Below are positions 12,936 to 30,960 of a DNA stretch of 64,000 bases, in pieces. The notes beneath the pieces are model-generated. The model saw only the letters and a list, made by a program, of their open reading frames with translations. It was not told the DNA's origin and did not search any database. Each line of letters starts with the position of its first letter. The stretch's first letter is position 1. Position numbers and translations under genes: made by a program. The stretch comes from Desmodus rotundus. Its lineage: Eukaryota; Chordata; Mammalia; Chiroptera; Phyllostomidae. The stretch is taken from contig NC_071389.1 in assembly GCF_022682495.2 (NCBI RefSeq), forward strand, positions 180,340,556-180,404,555, written 5' to 3'.

Positions 12936-13640
12936 TTTTTTAAAATAATAAAAATAAACTGACTGGGAGAATGCAATTTCCAGGGAAGGTCTGGGGTGTT
13001 GGTAATGCCCTACTTCGTGATTCAGGTAGTGCCTACATGAGAATGTGTTAATCTGAGGCTCGTCGGGCTGTGTGCTTAATATTCACACACACTGTGTATA
13101 CCATACCTAATTTTAAAAAAAATAAGAAAAAATAAATAACACTGTTAAAGCCCAACAAAAGTCTATTTTTCCTATGATGACTACTATAGCATTTTTTGAA
13201 ACATCAAACCTCAACGTTCACCCTAGGGCTTTTTATCCCCCCTTTCTGGTACCTGGGGGACTTGCTCAGTCTGTTTATTGCATGGCCTAACACTAACTAC
13301 CCTTCAGTCTTAGACAGCTACACTGAAAGACCATGAGCTCTCATGCCCACAGCAGGGGCAAGAAGGGCGGCTGCACGGTCCACTCTGCCACAGGGGGCCG
13401 CTGCCAGTCTTGCTTACCTCCAAGTGCTCAAAGCTTACACAATGCCTTGCATAGAGTGCATGTCCAATAAACAAGCTCATCAATACCCATGCACCTCCAT
13501 GGTCACAGGTCCAGCTTCTGGTCCTACAAATATACCCCTGGCTTGTCATATACAGACATGCACACACACACCATCCATCTATGCGCACACAGTCCAACTA
13601 CATGCAGCTCCGTGTCCGGCACAAATACCCACATGGAGTT

Positions 13641-13678
13641 GTGTTGGTGGTATAGTGGTGAGTGTAGCTGCCTTCCAG
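13641..13678 (+). pseudogene. tRNA-Gly(TCC) 5'-half fragment
   Basis: Starts GTGTTGGTGGTATAGTGGTG and continues through the D arm and the anticodon loop (CTTCCA, anticodon TCC). It matches the first half of tRNA-Gly-TCC almost base for base, then stops: there is no variable loop, T arm or B box. It lies in the long PTPN6 intron upstream of the haematopoietic start. Confidence 0.6.
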
Positions 13679-14811
13679 ATACCCGCATGGACGCCCCATC
13701 CTGACCCACACAAAGTTGGAGGTCCATGCTCAGTACTGAACACCCGCTGCATCCCAGCCCCAGGCCAAAGTCCTTCTGGGGCTCAACCCCACTTGGTAGG
13801 AAGAAACTAGCTAGGCTCTGACCCGTGGAAGAGGCAGGAATTTTTCTGAAGGGTGTCAAGCCAGAAGACAGACACTAAGGGAAGATGTACAGAATCTGAT
13901 GTCCCCTTAACAGGAGAATAAATAACAACCACCCCCCCTTCCCTTGGCAGAAGCACTCGGTGCTGGCAGTCCTGCCTGGGCCTCGCGCGTCCCTGTGACG
14001 TCAGGATTGTTTTCCCCGGTTTTTTCTTTTAAGGGAGGAAAACAGGCTCAAGGAGGCTGAGAGTTACAAGAGTAAGAGCCTAACGGTTCCGAAGAAAAAA
14101 CTATTCACTTATGAAGCAGGGAGATAAAGGGAGACAGACAGAGATCAGTGGTGATGCAGAAAGAGTCAGTCTAGAAGAGTGAACATGGCAAAATAATCTC
14201 AAGAAAGTGATTGAGCTTCCCCAAGCCTCAGCATCCGCACCTGAAAAATGGGCTTAACGATACTTCTCAAATACTAATACAAAAAAACTGATATATAGTA
14301 GGGTTTTAGTTCCAACAGCTTCTACATTACAAATTAATCCATATGCCAACCCTATTTAGTAGGTGTCATTAGCCCATTTTAGAAACAAAAATGAAGGCTC
14401 AAAGAAGTTAAATAACTTGCCCAGGTGACGAGCTCATGAGAGAGAAGGGGGACGAACCAAGGCTGTCTGACACCACAGCCAGTTGTCCTTCCCAGCACAC
14501 TGACCATACTGCTGGAGCAAGCTTCACTGGGAAGTGGAGAGGTGTTGGCATGGCCCTCGGGGGAAGCTAGAAGGCTGGCACTCCCAGGAGGCAGCACCAA
14601 GGTGGCAGGGGCAGGACCCACTTGAGCAGGGCTGGGTGTGAGAGAGCCAGCCCTCTGCTGCAAAGCTGCTCTGAGAGGCTGGGACCTGTTGCAGAGGATC
14701 TTTCCAGACCAGGCTGAGGAACCAAGGAAGGGTTCTGCACCAGGAGAGGCTTTACCACCCACCTGCTACGAAAACGACCATGACAGGAGAATGAAAGGGA
14801 GCAGGGTGGGT

Positions 14812-14973
14812 AGCCCTGGCTGGTGTGGCTCAGTGGACTGAGCGCTGGCCTGCAAACCAAAAGGTCGCAGGTTGGATTCCCAGTCAGGCCATATGCCTGG
14901 GTTGCAGACCAGGTCCCCAGTTGAGAGGCAACTAATCAATATACATCAAAAAATAAAATAAAATAATAAAGTA
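14812..14973 (+). mobile_element. VES SINE, internally truncated
   Basis: Complete tRNA-like head but a shortened body: the CT-rich segment is missing and the copy passes directly from CAACTAATCAATATACATC to an (AAAAT)n tail. Confidence 0.85.
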
Positions 14974-15089
14974 AAAGGCAGCATGGAAACCAATAGACTG
15001 GATAAGAACCGCTGAGAGTGACCGGGCATGCACTGGGGAAGGCAGCACAGGTGGAAGAGAAGGGGCGACCAACCCACCAACCCACCGAC

Positions 15090-15421
15090 ACTCAAGCAGG
15101 CCTTCACTGTCAGATCCAAACTCTAACAGGTCTGCCTGCGCCCTGCCTTCCTCTCCACTCGTTTACTTCAGGCACTGTCCGTAAGTCGCTGTTCCCACAG
15201 CAAGGCCATTCCCTCTGCCCAGGGTGCTGCGCTGGCTCTTCTAGGTCTCAGCTAGTCCTCTCCTCAGGAAAGCCCTCCCTGACCCCTCAAGCTGCTCCTC
15301 AAGCAGCAGCTCGTCACCTGTTGTTTTGTTTCACTCTGAGAATCTGACATTAGCCTGTCTATTGTGTCCTTTGTGTGGTGTGTCGCCTCCCACGAAATGA
15401 AGCTCTGTGAGAGCGGGGATA
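15090..15421 (+). mobile_element. L2 LINE 3' fragment
   Basis: Typical L2 3' end: CCATTCCCTCTGCCCAGGG, GGAAAGCCCTCCCTGACC and AGCTCTGTGAGAGCGGGGA. Confidence 0.75.
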
Positions 15422-15423
15422 TG

Positions 15424-15682
15424 CACACCGGTGCACTGCAGAAGTTTTAAAACATGCAGTAACTGACTATGTAGTCAGGGCCACTGACCTCTTTTCCCTT
15501 AGATTGTCAATTTTTAAAAAATGACAACAGCCAACACAACAATAACTGTCCAATATGAATGAGTCAAAATTATACCTATTTTTTTAGTCGGATCGGCAAA
15601 AAACGTATTTTTTTAGTGTGCCACAGAATTTTAGTAATTCATTCGTGTGTGCCCTGAGATGAAAAAGGTTGAAAATCACCAT
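15424..15682 (+). mobile_element. hAT-type non-autonomous DNA transposon
   Basis: Contains GACCTCTTTTCCCTTAGATT and TTTAGTCGGATCGGCAAAAA segments and ends with GGTTGAAAATCACCATG, the inverted form of a CAGCGATTTTCAACC-like hAT terminus. Family assignment is from memory of mammalian hAT MITEs. It lies in the upstream PTPN6 intron, directly after an L2. Confidence 0.65.
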
Positions 15683-16154
15683 GCTACAGTATTGCCAGCA
15701 CCTTAAAAAGTACCAGGCACGTAACAGACACTCACCATGTATCCGTTGAATGAATGATGCAGGGGAGGGGAAGGGAAGGGGAGCTGAAAGAAAGTGGAAT
15801 GAAGGCACACCTTCTCCGGTTTGCCTTTCAGTCACATTATATTACAAGTGATGTGGGCTACCCAGGGGACCAGGTCTTGAGCAGACGGCAGAATCAGGGG
15901 ACCAGAGGCTGGAGAGAGAAATGCAATGGTGAAAAATACACATCTGTCTGGGGAATAGTGCTGGAGAAGAGGGGGAGCCCACCACCAGGAGCACGATGAA
16001 ACTGGAGTTCCTCAAAACTGGATGCAGACCCAGGGCAAGGAGCAGTGACAAATTGCATTCGTGGTCACACACCTGTCAGGAATGAGCATGAAACTTGCCC
16101 CTTCCTCCCAAACTAACCGGAGACTGCAGCACTCAGGTGGAACAAGAGACTTAC

Positions 16155-16168
16155 CCATGAGACAGCAT
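16155..16168 (-). CDS. PTPN6: PTPN6 alternative (epithelial-type) first coding exon, predicted
   Basis: On the minus strand the sequence reads ATGCTGTCTCATGG followed directly by a consensus donor gtaagt. Spliced to the exon at 11214 it encodes M-L-S-H-G-W-F-H in frame. The known non-haematopoietic SHP-1 isoform begins M-L-S-R-G-W-F-H, so this is very likely its counterpart, with Arg4 replaced by His. It lies about 4.9 kb upstream of exon 2, between C12orf57 and the haematopoietic promoter, which is where the human distal promoter sits. The 5' end of the exon and its promoter cannot be read from sequence alone. Confidence 0.8.
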
Positions 16169-16865
16169 CTCCCCCTGAGGGATGGGGGTGTCACAGGCAG
16201 CGGGCCACAAAGGGCAGGGCTGAACCCAAGGTGCAGCTGTGTAGTGGCCCAAACCTGGTGAAAAATGCTCTTAACTCAGCCACTTCCTCCTCGATGCTAT
16301 CCACTGGGCCAATTGTACAGCAGAAACAAGCTTCTGGACTAATGATCCCCAGAAAAGGAACAGGTGGGGTGGAGCTGGCCTTAGACCACCCACAGCAGCC
16401 TGCTTTTCCCTCCAACTCTACTGCTTGGTCTGGAGTCCAGGGCTGCCGCCTGCCTGTCCAGGGCCTCCTTCCCTTGGGAGGGGAGGAGCCACCTGGAGCT
16501 CCACCTGGAGCTCCAGCTGACAGGGCAGCAGGAGGGCGGGTGGGGGCAAAGACCAGGAAGTAACCCGGGCCAATCGAACACCAACCAATGGGGAGCCTCT
16601 TGGTCCACAGCCACCAACAGGCCTCACGAAAAGCCCAGAAAGCCCCACTCCTCAGGAGAGGTGCTGCCTGTGCAGGCCTACCAACCCAGGACGTTGAGGG
16701 GCCGGCCCAACCTCCTACCCTGCCTTGTACCAGGGTTGGGCCCAACAAGAGTATAGGAAGGATCTGGACAGGGAGAGGAGCAGCTGGAATGGCAGAGGGA
16801 ATCTGGGGCCAGGAGGTGGGGTTGTCGGGTCACAAAAGATTGACATGGAGGCTGTCACAGGTATG

Positions 16866-16871
16866 TTTATT
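16866..16871 (-). promoter_or_regulatory. C12orf57: C12orf57 polyadenylation signal AATAAA
   Basis: Plus-strand TTTATT, about 60 nt past the C12orf57 stop codon. It implies a very short 3' UTR. Confidence 0.75.
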
Positions 16872-16929
16872 ATCCTCAGAAACATCAAGATTTTCCTTTC
16901 CCAGGAAGTGTTACAGGGGAAGCCAACCC

Positions 16930-18355
16930 TCAGGAAGCAGCGACACCACCACCCGAAGCAGGCCCGTGGGGCGGCAGTGTCATAGGAGGCAGGAACAGCG
17001 CCTTCAGCTTGCTGGACAGGCTGGCAATCTCGGGATCCTGGGCTTCGTAAGACTTGACCAAGCGGGCAAACTTAAGAACACCTGCGAGGGAGATCTGAGG
17101 GTCAACCCACATCCCCAGGGAATGGAGGTGCCCAAGACAAGGAGGGGGGTAGCTTGGATATGAGTAACTGGCTGCTCCCTTCCTGGCCAGGTAGCTGCCT
17201 ACAAAACAAGGCACATGCAAGACCTCTGTCCTGTGGGGTTTGCACCAACCACTTCCTGGTCTACACGGGGCACAGCTAGATGGGATGCGGTAAATGGGAA
17301 TATACCAAAGCAGTGTACTTCTCACCATCAGGTAAACAATGATAGCAATTTCATTATAGGACCCCAAAGTATGAACACCCACGAGATCCGACATCTATAA
17401 CCACAATACATGAAGGCCATGGGCCAACTGGCCTAAATCAGATCTCACCAAAGAAAATGAACTTCCAACCCTCAAGGACAGATTAGCTGAAACACCTTGG
17501 AAGGGCTGAAGAAACCTGCTAACATCATGCAGACATGTCACTAAAGATTCCAGAACAGGGTTCGGGTCCGCTCCGTTGTGACCTCCGGCACTTAGTTTAC
17601 TACAAGAGGCTGTTTCCTCATCTTAAAATGGAGTAGTAGTATAATTAATGGTAACTACAAAATGCATTTAGGACTTCACCTGGTACAGTTCAGGGAAGAC
17701 CCTAGGCTCTCAGTTCCAATACTATTAGTCAGATTGTGGCTGCCACCGTGTGGCGAGAAGGGAGACGACAGCTCCCAGATTCACTCCACCACCACCCCCC
17801 CTTCCCTGCCCAGCCCACCTTCCCCGTCGCAGCTGAAGCCGTAGGCTTTGATAACCTCCTGCTGAATCTGTGTGGCCACCGGCAGCACGAACTGCAGCAT
17901 CTTGCCCATGTCGTTGCATGCGTTGTCTCGAGCCTCGTCCATGCGTACGGCGTTTTCAGGGGCCGAGAACGCCTGGATCACCTCGGCCAGGACCACTGTG
18001 TGGCAGATGCAACCCAAGGTGGCGTCCCGGCGTAGACACGGGAGCATTGCCAGCAGGCCCAGCCGACAAAGCAAGGATGAGGACAAGGAATTAATTAGTG
18101 GGCCGAAGCCATAAGAACGCGATAAAACACGGCCCGGAATCTCTCGCTCTAGTGTATCCTTGTTGTTAAAGGAAAGGGAAAAAAAAAAAAAAGATAGTAC
18201 CGCGCTCCCAGCTTCCCAGAGATGCGAGCACATCTCTCTGTTACCCACCTCCCGCACCCTCTTCCCGCAGGCAGCCGGCCCGGTGAAGAAGAACGCTCCT
18301 CACCCTTGGCCTGTTCTGCGCTCAGGGCCGCAGGCTGCGCGGAGGCGGACGCCAT
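16930..18355 (-). CDS. C12orf57: C12orf57 / GRCC10, small conserved protein (126 aa)
   Basis: Three coding exons: 18355-18304, 17995-17819 and 17081-16930. Together they make 381 nt, i.e. 126 aa plus stop, identical in length to the human protein. It begins MASASAQPAALSAEQAK, and exon 2 joins in frame with VVLAEVIQAFSAPENAVRM. The C-terminus is Gly/Ala rich and ends GGGVAAS. The protein has no enzyme motif, signal peptide or membrane segment that I can see; it looks mostly helical. In humans loss of C12orf57 causes Temtamy syndrome (colobomatous microphthalmia, corpus callosum defects, intellectual disability), but its molecular role is poorly defined. A start-site change would matter, since the human recurrent mutation hits the start codon; here the ATG is intact. 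U7 snRNA lies about 280 bp upstream on the same strand, and PTPN6 follows downstream. AATAAA at 16866-16871 probably ends the transcript. Confidence 0.96.
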
Positions 18356-18470
18356 AGTGTACTACTGGTTGCACGTGTAGCAAAAGCAAAGAAATGCTGA
18401 GAAAGAAAAGACGATCTCCAAAATAAGATCTCCACACTGCTCCAAAAAGGAAAAACGATAGTAGTCGCAA

Positions 18471-18485
18471 CCGGAAGTTGCGTCA
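18471..18485 (-). promoter_or_regulatory. C12orf57: C12orf57 promoter: ETS site plus CRE-like half-site
   Basis: CCGGAAGT (18471-18478) overlaps TTGCGTCA (18478-18485), about 115-130 bp upstream of the start codon. ETS sites paired with ATF/CREB half-sites are common in TATA-less housekeeping promoters. Assignment to C12orf57 rests on position only. Confidence 0.45.
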
Positions 18486-18632
18486 GTATAATAACGACCT
18501 TACTACGAATTACAAAGAATTCCTAAACGTTAAGAGTTTTTAAACGCGCTACCAGTACATAAGCTTAACACACAATATACATCGTCAAGACAACAGTTCA
18601 GTAATTCTATTGTTTAACGTCACGCGTTATTG

Positions 18633-18694
18633 TGGGTCTTCCGGTAAAGACAGGAAGACCTACTAGACAAATTCAAAAAGAGCTGTAAGCACTG
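18633..18694 (-). ncRNA. RNU7-1: U7 small nuclear RNA
   Basis: About 62 nt on the minus strand. U7 pairs with the histone downstream element and directs 3'-end cleavage of replication-dependent histone pre-mRNAs. The 5' part (CAGTGCTTACAGCTCTTTTT) carries the histone-pairing region. The non-canonical U7 Sm site AATTTGTCTAG is at 18673-18663. A perfect 8-bp stem, GGTCTTCC/GGAAGACC (18660-18653 with 18642-18635), with a 10-nt loop closes the 3' end. Relative to the human RNA as I recall it there is one extra base near the 5' end and two compensated stem pairs. Human RNU7-1 lies at the same place, beside C12orf57. A full snRNA promoter lies upstream, supporting an active gene rather than one of the many U7 pseudogenes. 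Confidence 0.93.
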
Positions 18695-18737
18695 CAGAAA
18701 ATCGCCTGGAGAGAACATGGGGTATCCGTGAACTCCA

Positions 18738-18754
18738 CTACTGGTGAGGGTGAG
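18738..18754 (-). promoter_or_regulatory. RNU7-1: U7 proximal sequence element (PSE)
   Basis: The minus strand reads CTCACCCTCACCAGTAG at -44 to -60 from the U7 start. That is the standard distance and a good match to the PSE core bound by SNAPc. No TATA box follows, consistent with Pol II transcription. Confidence 0.8.
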
Positions 18755-18887
18755 CTCAGAGCGGCCTTTTCTAACTCTTATTGCTGTATAATCAACGAGG
18801 TGCACTGTAATATTCACAAGGAAACATAGTAGTCTAAAGAACTTATATCATTCACTTCTAGAGTTTCTGAACATTTGATACGAGTTT

Positions 18888-18895
18888 ATGCAAAT
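18888..18895 (-). promoter_or_regulatory. RNU7-1: U7 distal sequence element: octamer
   Basis: A perfect Oct-1 octamer, ATTTGCAT on the minus strand (ATGCAAAT on plus), about 195-200 bp upstream of the U7 start, where snRNA genes carry their DSE. Confidence 0.8.
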
Positions 18896-19499
18896 TAAAT
18901 CGATGCTGATTGGCTGAAAGAAGCCAGTCACACCCTTTAGTTTTTAAGAACGGAGACAGTGATTCGCAGCAGTAAAAGCTTGGAACTGAAAGCGCTCTGG
19001 CACTTTCCTAAAAGGGCCTGTTTAGGATTGCGTGCTGCAGCGTAACACCCTCTAATTTCTCTTTTCTAGGTGTTTGAAATTGTCACTTGCTCTTCCCAAA
19101 CCACAGGGTAAAGACTCCTGGATTCTAATCTACTTCATCTGTTGAAACCCCGGCCCCTGCTTCATAACTATGTATCAAACTATTCTATGGAAAAGATTCA
19201 GACTGGTCGCTCCTGTCAGACCAGTAGCACAACCGCATCAGGCCTGAGCATTTCCTAGAACTGACCTTGGCAGAGGCGTGCCTGTCCCAGGCCTCCAGCA
19301 CCCTGACTTCCCAGCCTTGGGAGGAAGGAGGGGGACTAGCTTCGGCGGCACCCTCTCCAACTATCCAGGGTCCCTCCACCCCGTTCTTTCGGAAGGCCCA
19401 TCCCTTCCAACTTCCGAGCTGGTCTATCTTGAGGCCCCGCCCCCATAGCCCGAAATAAAGAGTCACAGCCATCTTCCTGGGGAGTTTGTGAGGATGTTT

Positions 19500-19991
19500 T
19501 GTTTGGTTGGTTTTGGTTGGGATGTTTTTAAAGAGCATCATATAGATATTTATATATAAATTATTAATGTGGGGCAGGGGCAAGGGGCATACATCGCAGA
19601 GGGGGCGCGCTCACAGGGATTAGGGAGGGGCAGGGGCGGCACACAATGCTACGCAAAAACAGCCACATCTAACAGATGAAATAATCACACCAACGAGGTG
19701 GGGGAGGGCGTGATGGCCACAGGGATTGGGCTCAGGAGAGGAAGAAAGCAGGGGGACAAGGAAGGACCTGGAACAAGATACTGTGTGCCTTCTGCCCCCA
19801 CCGCTGCCACCTCCCCACCTCTGCACACCACAGGAGCCTTGGCCTTCCATCTGTCCCTTCTTCCCTCCCTCTGTCCAGCTGCAGAGGTCCTGCAACTGAG
19901 CAGCACCCCTCGTTGCTCTGGATTGCAAGCCGGGAAGGAGACCTCCAAGGTCCAGATGCACACTCGGGCCATGGCTGTCTTGATTGCAGAT
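19500..19991 (-). other. ATN1: ATN1 3' UTR (approximate end)
   Basis: Roughly 490 bp from the TAA stop at 19992-19994 to an AT-rich block at about 19545-19570. No canonical AATAAA is visible on the minus strand here, only near variants (AATAAT, TATAAA), so the 3' end is an estimate. Confidence 0.5.
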
Positions 19992-26689
<6,698 letters not shown>

Positions 26690-29600
26690 TCTTCAGGCTG
26701 TGGAGACCCCATTCTCCTCTGCCTGGGCAGCTGAATACAGAAACTTCTCTGCTTCACCCCAAGCTCCCCACAGCTGTGGCCTGGGAAGCAGGAAGCAGGA
26801 TCTCCAAGTTTCCCGTGTAGGCACCTGGGACTTGCAGGATCTGTTTTCAGTGAAGCCTGTTAGAAAGACCATGGAAGTCTCCAAATCATGGAAGCGGAGT
26901 CTGAAAGGTCAACCACTGTGCTTGCGAGTGGTCCCAGCCCCGAAACTCGGCTGGCTTGCCCCACGGGCTATCCAGCTATCTACAAGTGAAGACTCTGCTC
27001 ACCATACCATCTCTTTCATCCCTGGGGAGAGCAATAAAACTCAGATGTAGCTAGGAGCCCCCATTCTAGAGATGACACTGTTTTACCCTTCACGGTCCCT
27101 AGGAGATACCTGTGCACACACGCATTCCACAGGGCCTTGCAGAGGAGCGAAAAGAAACGAGCTCAAGTATTAACGTATTTATCGAGTACCTTCTTTTTGT
27201 CAAACCCTCACCTACACAATTTAATATTTACAACCAACCCTCAAAAGCAGGTGTTCCTATTATTCCCATCATATAAGTGAGGAAACTGAGGCTTAAAGAT
27301 TGTGATTCTGACTCGCCAACTTCATGTGATAATATACAGTGAGGAACCAGTGACGGCACCAGAATCAAGCCCACCTCTCCCTGATTTCAAAGCCCACGTT
27401 CTTTCTTCTATACTTTGCTATATTCTCATCAGAAGAGCTGGTGCGATTAATCCTCAGAAGACCTAGATCAGCCCCAGAGACACAAAAAGAATCTTTTTTC
27501 ACATCAGAGTAGGTGGGAGAGGACTGCCCCATTCTACAGTGCAAAGGCGCAAACCCTACCAATCCCAAGACCAAATCCCGATATCCCCAAAGAGCAGAGC
27601 TTCACTTTTGGGAGCGTCGTAAAGACCCCCTCTCTAGTACGTGGGTTCCTGAAGGCCAGAGGAAAAGGCAGGACTTTTCACTTTGTCAAGCAAATCAGTG
27701 AGATCAGTGAGCACACAACACAAATTTACATTGTGAACCTATCTCTCACTTGGCTTAAATGGGTGCACACCTCCTCACAGCTCATCTCTATCTATCTATA
27801 TATATCTATTTTCGTTTGCAGTGGTTTGTATTTCTTGCTAAGTATCCTATCTTTCAATACTACTGACCATATGATTGTTAGAGAGCAAAAATGTTGTTAC
27901 TGTTCTCTTCCTTTCTGTATCCCCCACTGATATCAAGTATATATGGGTGTTCCCTTCTTGTTTTTTATCTTTAAGCCCACTAACTTCATAGGTCTTCTTG
28001 GATGAAGTGCTGGTGGCCTCAGTAGGAACAGAAGAATAAGCTTACCTGCCTGTTCTGAGTTAGGAGGCCTGGCTAGGCAAGTGCATTTCCACATCCTAGA
28101 TCATACTTCCCCAAGGAATACAAAGTAATTACTTCTCACTCAGTTCCACTGAACCATACTGAGGCAGGTAGTGAGGGGTGAGCCGAACCTTTCCAGGAAA
28201 CTTACTAAGAATTTACTTAGAGTAACAAAATAGGTGGAACAGAGCCCCAGGTCTTTTGAACTTACAACTGATGCTCTGCCCAGTAAACCAGCCATTTTTC
28301 TTCAACTACAACTATTACCACATTTTTGTTGTGTAGATTGATTTGAAAATACTGTCAACCCCCAAAATCCAAAGAATAAAACCCAAATAACAAAAGGGGA
28401 AAGCAATCCTAACAAAAGTACAACACTGAGTATTTGTGACTGGTGTGTCTTTGCCAGCCCTTCTAGAGAACAGTGCCCGTCTCTCCTCCCCATCACTGCA
28501 CCGGCTCCCAAATCAGTCAGAGCTAGGCCAGAGACATGCAGGAATGTCCCAGAGCAATCCTAGCGTGCCCCTCCCCCTACTTCAACTTTTAAAATCACCA
28601 GAAATCTGATAAAATAAGCAATGAGTAATTTTGAAAGATAAAAGCGGTCATAAAAAGGCAGGTAATCCTGGGGCAAGGAGGGGCAGGGTGAGAGCAGTTA
28701 AGGTTGTATCTGAATCAGGGGCAGGTTTTAGCACCAGCAAGCTAAGCTACACTCCATGTTGCCCTAATAGCCAGTCACTGTAACTAACATTTTGAGCACC
28801 TACTATGTGTCTGGCAACACACTAAGCTTGCTCAGCTTCATTGCCTTACTGCAAAAGGAAAATGATAAAGACCAGATTGGGGAAGTGGAAAAGTGAAAAG
28901 TAGGGAGAGAGTCTCTAAGAACAGAAAAAGAAATTAAGGGAGAAATACGAGAAGGATGCCAGAAGGAATACAATACAAGCACAAGGCGTTTCTGGGAAGG
29001 GCATACAGAGTGAATTTCAGGATCATTGGCCCAGCCCCCACCATCACTCCAGATCTGCCAGACTAACAAACCAGTCCCAAAGTGACTGCTAGATAACAAT
29101 GCAGTCCAGACCAGCAGATAACAATGCACTGGCCTAAGCCTTCAGAGAATCCAGGATTGTCAGACGGACCTCAGAAATCATCTCATCTATAACCCCTTCG
29201 TCTTACAATGAAGCCGAGGCTAAAAGAAACAGGTGACTTGCCCAAGGTCACAGAAGTACATCCCGGACTAGACCCAAGTCTCCTGGCTCCAGTTCTAGAG
29301 TATTTCCACTGCACCAGGTTATTCCATAGCCCTTACTTACCCCTGGGCCACCCTCACCTGAAATGGGCGTGGAAAGCCCAAACAGTCCTACAAGGTCAGG
29401 GAAATAGGTCAAAAGTTAGCTGAGGGAAGGGGTCACTGTGTCAAAGAGGAAAAGGTTGATCAGGGAAGACAAACTCAGATTAAGAAAATGGAAGAATATC
29501 AGTGCAAAGAATCAAAAAGATTACTGTATACAAAAAGTCCCTAATAATAAGAGATAGAGTCAGAAAGAACTACCATAAGATGGTATAGTGAAGAGAGCAT

Positions 29601-30960
29601 TTCCATGCTCCCACCACACCTAGGGGGAGAGACTTGTAGAAACACCCAGACTGGCAAGTAACATATCTACCTGTGTCCAACAGACTGCTCCATGGAAGGG
29701 AGTGGCCCCTGCTAAACCCATACACCAGCAACACCAGACACGTTCTCCAGAACCCTGGCAACAGTCCTAAGGACATGGCCAAAGTCTGAGGTCCAGTCAA
29801 CATTCTGAACCCCCACCTATTAGACATCCACTGGATCGTTGCCATGGCAACGAAATGGCAGAACCTGAACCTCAAGAGTCCATCCCAGGGGTCCATCAGC
29901 CAGCCACTCCCCTTCCAGTTGCTAAAGCAACTCCTACTCTCCTATAGTACCCTCAGGGAAGAGAGCTTAAGAGTACCTACCCCAGTAGAAATAAGCCCAT
30001 GCACAAAGGGAAATCTCTGAGCTCAAAATAGTAATGAAGACAACCCCCCCCCCACTCCTGCCACAAACCACAGCTAGGGGGGCAGAGGGATGCCCCAGGG
30101 ATCTGAAGGTAGAGGTGACAACTTGCCTGGCATGCCTACAAGATAGCCCAATTCTCTCCTCGGTTCCACCCTCCCAGAAACCCTTTCTCCCTAACTCTCC
30201 CGTCAGTGTTCCTCCCTCCATTAGTTTTAAGATGACCCACACTACTGGGCCCCCGTGTGCCCCTCTCCAAGAAGAAACTCTGTCTGAAACTGGGAGGAAA
30301 AAAAAAAGACCAGAGGTGACCTGCAGTAGGGGAAAGAAAACTGAATCACGAAAGCATTGCTTTCCCAATTCCACTCGGGAACACCTCAGGGTCCTCTCAA
30401 AGGTGGGCCCCCCCTCGGCCGTTTCCCCAGGTTCCATTCTCCTCCCTCAGCAGCTACAATCCCTCTCCACCTACCACACCCCTTCCCCATTCCCCACTTC
30501 CCTTCCACACATACCACCCCCAACCTCGCGCTCGGAAACCCGGGTTCTGGGCCTTTGGGGCTTTTCCTGGAGACCTTGTGCCCCACCTCGCTGCCATCTG
30601 TCGAATTTCTTTTTGCCTTCGCCCCAAAGCCCCTTCACGGGCATCTCCCGTTTATCCCCAATCAGCCCTCCACCGCGGGGTCCCGGCTACCCTCTTTCGC
30701 CCCATCAGCCTCCTCCTGAGACCCTCCCACCTCCCCCCACCTGCCCGACCGTGCGGGTGCCCCGGCCCTCCTCCCTCCGCGGGGGGCCGGCCGCACTCCG
30801 AGCCCCGGCGCCGGGCCGGGCAGAGCCCGCAGTGGGGGGGCCCGACTGGGAAAATAACAAATGGAGGCGGCGGCGGCGGGAGGGGGAAGTGGGAGGGTGG
30901 GGGTGGGGAGCCGCGGGCCCGAGCCCGGGCGTGCCCCAGGCCCGCGCGGCGGCACCTCTT
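26690..30960 (-). other. ATN1: ATN1 first intron region (noncoding)
   Basis: Between the start-codon exon and the CpG-island exon. It holds MIR-like fragments on the minus strand at about 27190-27410 and 29165-29320, and a perfect RFX X-box palindrome at 29837-29852. I see no coding exon. One or more noncoding 5' exons may lie here, because the acceptor just upstream of the start codon is not clear. Confidence 0.6.
27190..27410 (-). mobile_element. MIR SINE
   Basis: TCGAGTACCTTCTTTTTG and AGTGAGGAAACTGAGGCTT, antisense MIR, ATN1 intron 1. Confidence 0.7.

Larger units (their letters stand above)
11310..16154 (-). other. PTPN6: PTPN6 haematopoietic promoter and upstream intron
   Basis: No coding exon between the two first exons. 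The first 150 bp upstream of the haematopoietic start contain AAGAGGAAAGGGG (11324-11336), a PU.1/ETS-like GAGGAA motif. The rest holds MIR, VES (two), L2, a hAT MITE and a tRNA-Gly fragment. Confidence 0.6.
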
